From: an uncultured Ruminococcus sp.
GTDB taxonomy: Bacteria; Bacillota; Clostridia; Oscillospirales; Ruminococcaceae
Assembly: GCA_910579955.1 (NCBI GenBank)
Contig: CAJTWE010000013.1
Span: forward strand, 1-62,048
DNA length: 62,048 nucleotides
Direction: 5' to 3'
Positions 6,229 to 14,001 of this stretch are shown here, piece by piece. Below the pieces are notes generated by a model, which was not told the origin of the DNA, ran no database searches, and saw nothing but the letters and a program-made list of their open reading frames with translations. How positions within the stretch are numbered: position 1 is the first letter of the stretch; every line of letters starts with the position of its first letter. The translations under genes were made by a program, and so were the position numbers.

Positions 6229-8196
6229 TTATTCAGCGTCAGCTGCTTCGTCATCAGCATCATCTGCATCAGCAGCATCTTCATCTTCGAGAAGAGCTCT
6301 CATGGAAATGCTGATTCTCTTGTTCTCAATGTCAATATCAATGATCTTAACATCAACAACATCACCGATGGAAACGATATCCTTAACATTGTCAACACGC
6401 TTGTTAGCCAGCTGAGAAATGTGGATCAGACCATCAACGCCGTCAATAATCTGTGCAAATGCACCGAAAGGTGTGATGGAAACGATCTTTGCAGAGATAG
6501 TATCGCCAACATTATATGAAGCCTTGAACTGCTCCCAAGGGTTGTCCTCTGTCTTCTTGTAGCCCAGAGAAATTCTGTTGTTTTCCTTATCCAGTTCCTT
6601 GATGTAAACTTCGATAAAGTCGCCAACCTTAACAACCTCAGATGGGTGCTTAATGCGCTTCCAGGACAGTTCAGAAATGTGAACCATACCGTCAATACCG
6701 CCCAGGTCTACAAATGCGCCGTAGCTTGTCAGGGACTTAACTTCGCCCTTGTAAGTTGCGCCAACTTCAGCAGCTTCCCAGAACTTTTCCTTAGCAGCTT
6801 CTCTCTCAGCTCTCATAACAGCCTTGATAGAACCAACTGCACGTCTTCTGTGCTCGTTTACTTCGAGGATAACAAACTTAGCCTTTGTTTTAAGGAGAAC
6901 ATTCAGATCAGCGTTTCTTGGCAGACCGCTCTGAGATGCAGGGATGAATACACGAACGCCTGCAAAGCCAGCGATAACGCCGCCCTTAACAACGCTCTGG
7001 ATAGTACCTTCCAGAACAGTTTCTTCTTCCTTAGCCTTGATGATTTCTTCAAAGCCCTTCTGTTCGTCAACCTTCTTCTTGGAAAGCATTGCAATACCTT
7101 CCTGGTCATTGATCTTGATTACAATCAGGTCGATTTCATCGCCGACTTTAACGATGTCAGCCGGTGTCAGAGTCGGGTCATCAGTAAGCTCGCTGAGCTG
7201 TACGTAGCCTGTGTGCTTTGTACCTACTTCAACGATAGCCTCGTTGTTGTTCAGTGCCACAACAGTACCCTTAACTTTCTCTCCTGTATGTATTTTCTTG
7301 AAGGACTGATCGAGCAGTTCCTCAAAGTTCATGTTGTCCTCAGTCATGATTTCAGTCATAGTGGTTTTTACCTCCTCAATAATATGTGCCGGAGTGGACG
7401 CACCGGCAGTAATGCCTATAAGGCAGGCATTACGCAGGTCGAGAGTATAAAGCTCATCTGAAGTCTCAATATGATAGGAACGGCAGTTTTTTTTGCACAC
7501 GTCAAACAGCTTCACTGTGTTGGAGCTGTGCTTTCCGCCGGCGATAATCATTAAGTCAGAACGTTTTGAAAGCTCATCTGCGTCTGACTGTCGCACCTGC
7601 GTTGCGTGACAGATCGTGTCATAAACCATTATATTCGGATCATCTTTTGGTAGAGCATCAATACACTTTTCCCATACTAATATATTATACGTTGTTTGGG
7701 CAACAATTGCAAGCCCTTTGCCTAATGTTTCATATTCAGTCTTCAAAAAATTTATAAGCGATTCACAATCTTCGAAAACAGAACAATTACCATTACAGTG
7801 TCCGACAATTGCTTCAACTTCGGGATGATTCGCATCGCCTGCTATGAGGACATAGTCGCCATTCGCAGTATGCTTTGAAACTATTTTATGAATTTTTGCA
7901 ACAAATGGACAAGTTGCATCAATATATGGATTTCCTTTTTTCTCAAGTTGGTCATAAACATCTCTGCTTACACCATGAGAACGAATAACAGCGCATTCGC
8001 CGGGACGCAGTTCATCGGTATTGTTTATTATTCTTGCGCCACGTCTCAGCATATCATCAACAACATTATTGTTATGGATAATTGGGCCTAAAGTGGCAAC
8101 AGCAGAATATTTATCCAGTGCTTCATAAGTCATTTTGACTGCACGATCTACCCCGAAGCAGAAGCCTGCGGATTTTGCAACAGTTATCTGAAACAT
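6229..8196 (-). CDS. ispH: Bifunctional IspH reductase / ribosomal protein S1 fusion
   Basis: A 655-residue fusion. Residues 1-285 are 4-hydroxy-3-methylbut-2-enyl diphosphate reductase, the last step of the MEP isoprenoid pathway; the three Fe-S cluster ligands Cys13 (SAGFCFGV), Cys96 (DATCPF) and Cys196 (YDTICHAT) are present. Residues ~305-632 hold four S1 RNA-binding repeats (for example GYVQLSEL, GMVHISELSW, GLIHISQL), followed by an acidic Asp/Ala tail. Such fusions are known in clostridia, usually downstream of cmk and plsC as here. Its AAGGAGG site lies within the end of plsC and the gap is 3 bases, so the two genes are probably translationally coupled. Confidence 0.96.
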   Translation of the reverse strand: MFQITVAKSAGFCFGVDRAVKMTYEALDKYSAVATLGPIIHNNNVVDDMLRRGARIINNTDELRPGECAVIRSHGVSRDVYDQLEKKGNPYIDATCPFVAKIHKIVSKHTANGDYVLIAGDANHPEVEAIVGHCNGNCSVFEDCESLINFLKTEYETLGKGLAIVAQTTYNILVWEKCIDALPKDDPNIMVYDTICHATQVRQSDADELSKRSDLMIIAGGKHSSNTVKLFDVCKKNCRSYHIETSDELYTLDLRNACLIGITAGASTPAHIIEEVKTTMTEIMTEDNMNFEELLDQSFKKIHTGEKVKGTVVALNNNEAIVEVGTKHTGYVQLSELTDDPTLTPADIVKVGDEIDLIVIKINDQEGIAMLSKKKVDEQKGFEEIIKAKEEETVLEGTIQSVVKGGVIAGFAGVRVFIPASQSGLPRNADLNVLLKTKAKFVILEVNEHRRRAVGSIKAVMRAEREAAKEKFWEAAEVGATYKGEVKSLTSYGAFVDLGGIDGMVHISELSWKRIKHPSEVVKVGDFIEVYIKELDKENNRISLGYKKTEDNPWEQFKASYNVGDTISAKIVSITPFGAFAQIIDGVDGLIHISQLANKRVDNVKDIVSIGDVVDVKIIDIDIENKRISISMRALLEDEDAADADDADDEAADAE

Positions 8197-8199
8197 AGA

Positions 8200-8910
8200 T
8201 TAATCCTCCTTGGAAGAATTTATTTTCTCAGCACGCTTTTTTTCACGTTCGGATTTGTGTTTTGCTTCATCGTGAATTATTTCAAAGGGTGGATTTTCCT
8301 CAACCATATATTTGATCGACGACATGATATCGTCTTTCATTTTTTTCATTTCCATCGGGCTTGATTCAGAAGTTAAACCATAATCCTTAGGATAAATTGG
8401 TTTTCCTATACGTACACAAATTTTGCTGCGAAAGTGCAGGTTATTTGAATTAAATATAAGACCAACCGGAACTACTGGAACATCGCTTTTTACAGCAAGA
8501 ACGCAAACGCCTGTTTTACCTCTGCCGACCTTTCCGTCAGTATGACGTGTGCCTTCTGGAAAAATTGTCATATGATATCCGGAGTGCAGTCTGTTTGAAG
8601 CTGCTTCCACGACATTGTAATCAGGATCTTTTGACCATGAGGATGGAATTGCACCGAGAAGTCTTATAAGATGAGAAAACCCGGGCTTTTTAAATAGTGA
8701 TTCCTTAGCTATAAAGCTGAAAGGATTAGGTCTTGAAAGGGCGACCAGTACAGGGTCAAGGTAGCTTCTGTGATTAGAGGCAAATATTGAAGTTGTACCC
8801 TTTGGGATGTTTTTACGGCCTTCAAATTTAATGCTGTACACAGGAAACAAAAAGATTCTTACTATTAAACATGTAAATCTATAAAGGAAATCAATAATAT
8901 GGTATTTCAT
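8200..8910 (-). CDS. plsC: 1-acyl-sn-glycerol-3-phosphate acyltransferase
   Basis: A 236-residue membrane-associated acyltransferase that converts lysophosphatidic acid to phosphatidic acid. The catalytic NHRSYLDP motif (NHx4D) and FPEGTRH substrate motif are present, with a hydrophobic N-terminal anchor. The C-terminus is a short Lys/Glu-rich tail. It lies between cmk (11-base gap) and ispH-rpsA in a conserved clostridial order. Confidence 0.94.
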   Translation of the reverse strand: MKYHIIDFLYRFTCLIVRIFLFPVYSIKFEGRKNIPKGTTSIFASNHRSYLDPVLVALSRPNPFSFIAKESLFKKPGFSHLIRLLGAIPSSWSKDPDYNVVEAASNRLHSGYHMTIFPEGTRHTDGKVGRGKTGVCVLAVKSDVPVVPVGLIFNSNNLHFRSKICVRIGKPIYPKDYGLTSESSPMEMKKMKDDIMSSIKYMVEENPPFEIIHDEAKHKSEREKKRAEKINSSKED

Positions 8911-8921
8911 AGCATTCTCCT

Positions 8922-9596
8922 TTAATCGTCAAGTTCCAAACGATCTCTTATGAGAGAGAGTATTTCCTCGCAGACTTCATGAAAGCCCATATCTGTTGTG
9001 TCAACAAGAACAGCGTCCTCTGCCTGTCGAAGCGGTGCAATTGCACGATGTGAATCGTTATAATCACGCTTTATAATATCAGCACGTATTTCTTCATAAG
9101 TAGGGCAGTCCGCCTTTTCTTTAAGTTCCATATAACGTCTGCTTGCACGTTCATCAGCGGAAGCTGTAAGAAATATCTTTAAATCGGCATCAGGAAGAAC
9201 GACTGTTCCTATGTCACGTCCATCCATGATTACATTATGCTCACGTGCAATTTTTTGCTGCAAGTCAAAGAGAAAGTTTCTTACCTCCGGTATAGCGGAA
9301 ACGTTTGATGCACCCATAGATATCTCAGGTGTTCTTATATCGTCAGTAACGTCCTCGCCGCAAAGGGATATTCGCTGTGTACCGCCTATAAAGCTGAGTT
9401 CGATCTCGATCTCGTCAAGCTGTCTGATAAGCATTTCAACGCTTTCAATGCTGTGCCTATGTGCATAAAGTGCAATAGTACGATAGAGTGCACCGGTGTC
9501 TACATAGATGAATCCAAGCTCCGAAGAGATCTCCCTTGCAATGCTGCTTTTGCCAGCCCCGGCAGGGCCGTCAATGGCGATGTTTGTAGTTTTCAT
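8922..9596 (-). CDS. cmk: Cytidylate kinase
   Basis: A 224-residue CMP/dCMP kinase. The P-loop IDGPAGAGKSSIARE, the CMP-binding YVDTGALYR and the DGRDIGTVVLPDA motif are all visible. The length is normal (E. coli 227). It starts with AAGGAG upstream and leads the cmk-plsC-ispH/rpsA unit. Confidence 0.97.
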   Translation of the reverse strand: MKTTNIAIDGPAGAGKSSIAREISSELGFIYVDTGALYRTIALYAHRHSIESVEMLIRQLDEIEIELSFIGGTQRISLCGEDVTDDIRTPEISMGASNVSAIPEVRNFLFDLQQKIAREHNVIMDGRDIGTVVLPDADLKIFLTASADERASRRYMELKEKADCPTYEEIRADIIKRDYNDSHRAIAPLRQAEDAVLVDTTDMGFHEVCEEILSLIRDRLELDD

Positions 9597-9617
9597 ATGT
9601 TTCTCCTTTAATAAAAA

Positions 9618-10868
9618 TTAGTTTATATTAACCGCATGTGCCATAGCAATGCCGGCACAGTATGCAGTTGAAAAGGCTATTTGTAAATTAAATCCGCCTG
9701 TATAGCCGTCGACATCTATTATTTCACCTGCGAAATAAAGTCCCGGCATGATTTTTGATTCCATTGTTTTAGCGTCTATTTCTTTTACGGATATGCCGCC
9801 ACGTGTTATGATAGCTTCTTCAATAGGTCTTGTACCTGTTATATGAAGAATCATTTTTTTCAGCTGGCGGGCTATTTTTAACCGCTGCTGCTTTGTCATG
9901 CAGTTTACTCTCGTGTCAGGAGCTATATCGCACAAGCTGCATACAGCAGCGATGAGCTGACCCGGGATAAGTTTTCTCATGAGCTGTCCCAGCAGCATAT
10001 TTGGAGCGTTTCCTATTTCACGCAGTATTCTGCTGTCAAGCTGCTGCTCTGAAAGTGCTGGTTTAAGATCTATTTCAGCGGTGTATCTGTTATCCTCAAA
10101 TGATGTGGCGCTGAGTACTGCGCTTGCACTAAGAGTTAACGGTCCTGATATGCCGTAGTTCATAAGCATGACTTCGCCTTGTTCATCATATCGGCATTTG
10201 TTTTTATCAAGTATTCTCAGTCTGACATTTTTTAGTGTAAGCCCGGCGGCATCTGCGCACCATTTTTCTTGTGTTTCAAGGGGAATGAGGGACGGCTGAG
10301 GTTTTATTATAGTATGACCTGCTGATTTTGCAAATTTATATCCGTCACCTGTTGACCCTGTCACAGGATAAGAGATTCCACCTGTTGCAATTAGGACATT
10401 TTTAGCTTTGTATATTTTCCCGTCTGATGCAGCAGCGCCCACGCAGCGCCCGTTCTCAATTATGAGTTTGTTTACTTTTGCACGTATAACAAGAATATTG
10501 GCTTTTTTTAGCGCTTGCTTCAAAGCCTCTGTTATGTCGGCTGCTTTATCGCTTGCAGGAAAGACACGATTTCCACGTTCTGTTTTAAGCGGTACGCCTA
10601 TAGACTCAAAATAATCCATAACATCCTGCGGAGAACATTTGGAAAATGCACTGTATAAAAACCTTCCGTTGCGCGGGATTTTTGATATAAGTGTATCTGT
10701 GTCACAGTTATTTGTGAGATTGCACCTGCCTTTTCCTGTTATACGCAGCTTTCGTCCTATGTACTCATTTTTTTCAAGAATAATACAACTTCCGCCGAAT
10801 GATGCAGCAGTGAGAGCCGAAAAAACTCCGGCTGCACCTCCGCCGATTATCAGATGATCTGTTTCCAT
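9618..10868 (-). CDS. HI0933/BaiN-like NAD(P)/FAD-dependent oxidoreductase
   Basis: A 416-residue flavoprotein of the HI0933/YhiN family. Visible features are the dinucleotide-binding IIGGGAAGVFSALTAA, the family motif GRCNLTNNC, and the C-terminal FAD-binding GLYFAGEIIDVDGYTGGFNLQIAFSTA. I chose the ATG at 10868 (METDHLIIGGG), which has GTGAGGAA upstream; a longer frame would run into the DUF3006 gene. The substrate is unknown; a related protein, BaiN, acts on bile acids, but that cannot be transferred here. Confidence 0.9.
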   Translation of the reverse strand: METDHLIIGGGAAGVFSALTAASFGGSCIILEKNEYIGRKLRITGKGRCNLTNNCDTDTLISKIPRNGRFLYSAFSKCSPQDVMDYFESIGVPLKTERGNRVFPASDKAADITEALKQALKKANILVIRAKVNKLIIENGRCVGAAASDGKIYKAKNVLIATGGISYPVTGSTGDGYKFAKSAGHTIIKPQPSLIPLETQEKWCADAAGLTLKNVRLRILDKNKCRYDEQGEVMLMNYGISGPLTLSASAVLSATSFEDNRYTAEIDLKPALSEQQLDSRILREIGNAPNMLLGQLMRKLIPGQLIAAVCSLCDIAPDTRVNCMTKQQRLKIARQLKKMILHITGTRPIEEAIITRGGISVKEIDAKTMESKIMPGLYFAGEIIDVDGYTGGFNLQIAFSTAYCAGIAMAHAVNIN

Positions 10869-10875
10869 GAGTTCC

Positions 10876-11094
10876 TCACTTTTCGCTAAGCTTTTTCGTA
10901 AGCATAAATAGTCTTTTTCTGCGCCTTGAAGTTTCTTCCGGATCGTAAATATACTTTCCATCTAAAAGAGAAAGCAAGCCGCCTTCTTCTGCTTCAATAG
11001 GAATAAGTTCCCTTGAAATTGTAACGGAAGAACCGTCCTCATCAGAAATTAGAACTGCAAAATTTCCTTCAAAACGATCTATACTGTAAAACAT
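10876..11094 (-). CDS. DUF3006 domain protein
   Basis: A 72-residue protein whose start FYSIDRFEGNFAVLISDEDGSS matches DUF3006. It lies 5 bases after the ComEC-like MBL hydrolase gene, a pairing seen repeatedly in Firmicutes, and just before the flavoprotein gene. The C-terminus is basic. Function unknown; a small accessory to the hydrolase is plausible. Confidence 0.85.
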   Translation of the reverse strand: MFYSIDRFEGNFAVLISDEDGSSVTISRELIPIEAEEGGLLSLLDGKYIYDPEETSRRRKRLFMLTKKLSEK

Positions 11095-11099
11095 GATTT

Positions 11100-12134
11100 T
11101 TAATTACCTTTCACTGACCATGCAAGTGTTTTACCGTCTGTGGTGCAGGTCACAGTACCGTCATTATCTGTGCGATAGACTTTATCAGCGTATTTATTAA
11201 AACGCTGCACAGCTTCTTTATGAGGATGTCCGTAGCTGTTTCCTGTGCCGCATGATATTACAATATAATCCGGACTGAGCTGATCAAGCAGTTCTTTTGA
11301 AGACGATGTTGAGCTGCCATGATGTCCGGCTTTCAGTACGTCAGCATTCAAACCATCCAGACAGCCTGATTTGAGGAGATCACGTTCCTCAGGTTTCTCC
11401 ATATCTCCTGTAAAGAAGAATGACGTATCCCCGCATTCGAGATAAGCACAAACAGAATAATCATTGAGCGAATCGTAATTTTTACCTGCAACAGGAGGAT
11501 AAAGAGTCATAATGCCGCTGCCGATGTCTATTGTCATTTCATATTCTGCAAATGTTACGCCTATATTGTTTCTATCTACGCCGTCAAGGAACTTTTGATA
11601 TGTATAAGATGTCGGAACGTCATCTTCCGGTATATCGGGTATAATTACATTTCCTACAGAAAGATCATCATTTTCTGCCGCATAACGCAGAACGTCCACC
11701 AGACCTCCTATATGATCTGCATGAGGATGTGTACCAATGATATAGTCTATGTTTTCTACGCCGTATTCTTTCAAATCGGCAATAACAGTATCTCCATATT
11801 CACGATCTCCGCCGTCAATAAGAATGTTTTTTTCCGAGCCGCAGATAAGTATGCTGTCGCCCTGTCCTACGTCCAGATAGTGGATATTTGTAATACTTCC
11901 GCTTTCTCCCGTTTCTGTATCAGTAAAGCTGCTAAGGTCAATATCGCAGCCCGATGCACGATATAAGAAAGCAATAGCGAGTATTAGGAGCGTACCTACC
12001 CCCATTACCTTGGCTTCCGAGAGTTTCTTTTTCTTGTTGCTGTTTTGCTTTTTTGAGCTTGAACTCTGTTTCTTCCTGCTGCCTGAGCTTTTGGACGATG
12101 AGCCTTTGCTCGATTTCCTGTTTGATGTTGCCAT
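11100..12134 (-). CDS. ComEC/Rec2-like secreted MBL-fold hydrolase
   Basis: A 344-residue protein with a very Ser/Lys-rich N-terminus, one membrane anchor (about residues 45-62), then a metallo-beta-lactamase fold with metal ligands in GTHPHADHIGG and AGHHGSS, plus DVGQGDSILI and a C-terminal SYGHPHKEA. It resembles the C-terminal hydrolase domain of the DNA-uptake channel ComEC, without the channel. The ATG at 12134 has AAAGGAG upstream but overlaps ygiQ by 130 bases. An alternative ATG at 12005 forms a TAATG coupling with the ygiQ stop and would start just before the membrane helix. Confidence 0.88.
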   Translation of the reverse strand: MATSNRKSSKGSSSKSSGSRKKQSSSSKKQNSNKKKKLSEAKVMGVGTLLILAIAFLYRASGCDIDLSSFTDTETGESGSITNIHYLDVGQGDSILICGSEKNILIDGGDREYGDTVIADLKEYGVENIDYIIGTHPHADHIGGLVDVLRYAAENDDLSVGNVIIPDIPEDDVPTSYTYQKFLDGVDRNNIGVTFAEYEMTIDIGSGIMTLYPPVAGKNYDSLNDYSVCAYLECGDTSFFFTGDMEKPEERDLLKSGCLDGLNADVLKAGHHGSSTSSSKELLDQLSPDYIVISCGTGNSYGHPHKEAVQRFNKYADKVYRTDNDGTVTCTTDGKTLAWSVKGN

Positions 12135-13963
12135 TTACCGGTTTCTCCTTTCTTTCCCATGTTGCCGCTGGTAGGTTCAGGTGCTACCAGACAGCCCTTG
12201 CCTGTGCCTATTAGGTCATATCTGCCGGCACGTTTCAGTGCTTCCAGAACAAGCTCACGATTCTTTGGTACATAGTATTGTAAAAGAGCTCTTTGCATAG
12301 CCTTATCTTTTGAGGTTTTGGGAACGTAGACCTTTTCCATAGTATAAGGATCAAGCTCTGTGTAGTACATACAGGTTGAAATTGTACCCGGTGTCGGATA
12401 AAAGTCCTGAACCTGTTCAGGATGTATATTGTGGTCACGAAGATATAGAGCAAGGTTTATTGCTTCTTGAAGTGTACTTCCAGGATGAGAGGACATAAGA
12501 TATGGAACGAGATACTGTTCCTTTCCTATGCTTTTTGTGATCTCATAAAAACGCTTCTGAAATTTGTTGTATGTTTCGATATGAGGCTTGCCCATTTTAT
12601 CCAGAACAACATTGCTGCAATGTTCTGGTGCAACTTTAAGCTGACCGCTTACATGTTCTTTTACAAGCTCTTTGAAAAAGCTGTCATCTGAATCTTCAAG
12701 AAGGTAATCAAAACGAATGCCGCTTCGTATAAATACACGCTTAACCTTTGGAAGAGCACGAAGCTTTCTCAGCATATTGAGATATTCTCTGTGATCTGCT
12801 TTGAGAGCAGGACAAGGAGTAGGAGCAAGGCACTTTTTGCCCTTGCACATGCCTGCTTTGATCTGCTTTTCGCATGACGGGTGACGGAAATTCGCTGTAG
12901 GGCCGCCTACGTCATGAATATAGCCCTTGAAATTTTCCATTGCCGTTATCTTTTTGGCTTCTTCAATAACAGATTCCTCGCTTCGGCAGGTAACACGTCG
13001 TCCCTGATGAAGAGCGATAGAGCAGAAATTACAATAACCAAAACATCCTCTGTTATGTGCAATGGAGAACTGTACTTCTTCAATTCCCGGAACACTGCCG
13101 TCTTTATCATACATTGGATGAACACGTCTTGTAAAAGGTAATTTATATACTTCATCAAGCTCTTCCTGCGAAAGAGAAAGAGCAGGTGGATTCTGAACGA
13201 GCATTTTGTTTCCGTGACGTTGTATTACTGTTTTGCCGTAAACCTCGTCCTGCTGATCATACTGCTGACGAGTAGCCTTGGCATAAGCCTTTTTATCAGC
13301 ACATACTTGAGCAAAGTCAGGGCACTGTACTGCACCATAAGGCGTATCAACAGTGTCGCACATGTAGCAAGTGCCACGTATATCACGAATTGATGATATG
13401 TGCTCACCCTCTCCCAATCTTTGACAAAGCTCTGTTATCTGATGCTCACCCATTCCGTACATTAAGAGATCTGCACCGCTGTCAGCGAGTATAGATGGGC
13501 GCACTGCATCGTCCCAGTAATCATAGTGGGCAAAACGTCTGAGGGAAGCTTCCAGTCCGCCTATAGCAATTGCTGCATTTGGATAAGCCTCACGAATTTT
13601 TTTGCAATAGGTGATAACGGCTCTGTCAGGACGTTTTCCGGCTTTTCCGCCCGGTGAGTACATGTCGTTGCTGCGTTTTCTTTTTGCAGCTGTATAATGA
13701 GCCACCATAGAATCTATATTTCCGCCTGTTACAAGAAATGCAAGCTTTGGCTCGCCGAAACGCATAAAGTCTTTTGTACTGTGCCAGTTCGGCTGCGGTA
13801 TAATACATATGCTGTAGCCGAGTGATTCAATAAGACGAGATACAATAGCAGCACCGAAGCTTGGGTGGTCAACGTAAGCATCGCCTATGATATATACAAA
13901 GTCCGGCTGCGTTATGCCCCTGCTTTTCATTTCTTGATAAGTTACAGGGAGAAAGCTGTCCAT
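12005..13963 (-). CDS. ygiQ: YgiQ-family radical SAM protein
   Basis: A 652-residue radical SAM protein of the YgiQ (UPF0313) family. The Fe-S motif CFGYCNFCS (CxxxCxxC) and flanking HNRGCFGY are present, with the family N-terminal domain starting FLPVTYQEMK and the PEHCSNVVLDKMGKP segment. The last ~50 residues are a basic low-complexity tail (rich in Lys, Arg, Gln and Ala) whose DNA also encodes the N-terminus of the MBL hydrolase in another frame. Its reaction is unknown. Confidence 0.93.
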   Translation of the reverse strand: MDSFLPVTYQEMKSRGITQPDFVYIIGDAYVDHPSFGAAIVSRLIESLGYSICIIPQPNWHSTKDFMRFGEPKLAFLVTGGNIDSMVAHYTAAKRKRSNDMYSPGGKAGKRPDRAVITYCKKIREAYPNAAIAIGGLEASLRRFAHYDYWDDAVRPSILADSGADLLMYGMGEHQITELCQRLGEGEHISSIRDIRGTCYMCDTVDTPYGAVQCPDFAQVCADKKAYAKATRQQYDQQDEVYGKTVIQRHGNKMLVQNPPALSLSQEELDEVYKLPFTRRVHPMYDKDGSVPGIEEVQFSIAHNRGCFGYCNFCSIALHQGRRVTCRSEESVIEEAKKITAMENFKGYIHDVGGPTANFRHPSCEKQIKAGMCKGKKCLAPTPCPALKADHREYLNMLRKLRALPKVKRVFIRSGIRFDYLLEDSDDSFFKELVKEHVSGQLKVAPEHCSNVVLDKMGKPHIETYNKFQKRFYEITKSIGKEQYLVPYLMSSHPGSTLQEAINLALYLRDHNIHPEQVQDFYPTPGTISTCMYYTELDPYTMEKVYVPKTSKDKAMQRALLQYYVPKNRELVLEALKRAGRYDLIGTGKGCLVAPEPTSGNMGKKGETGKWQHQTGNRAKAHRPKAQAAGRNRVQAQKSKTATRKRNSRKPR

Positions 13964-14001
13964 ATATGCGCAGCTCCTTTCATTTATTTTATTTCTTTAC
14001 T

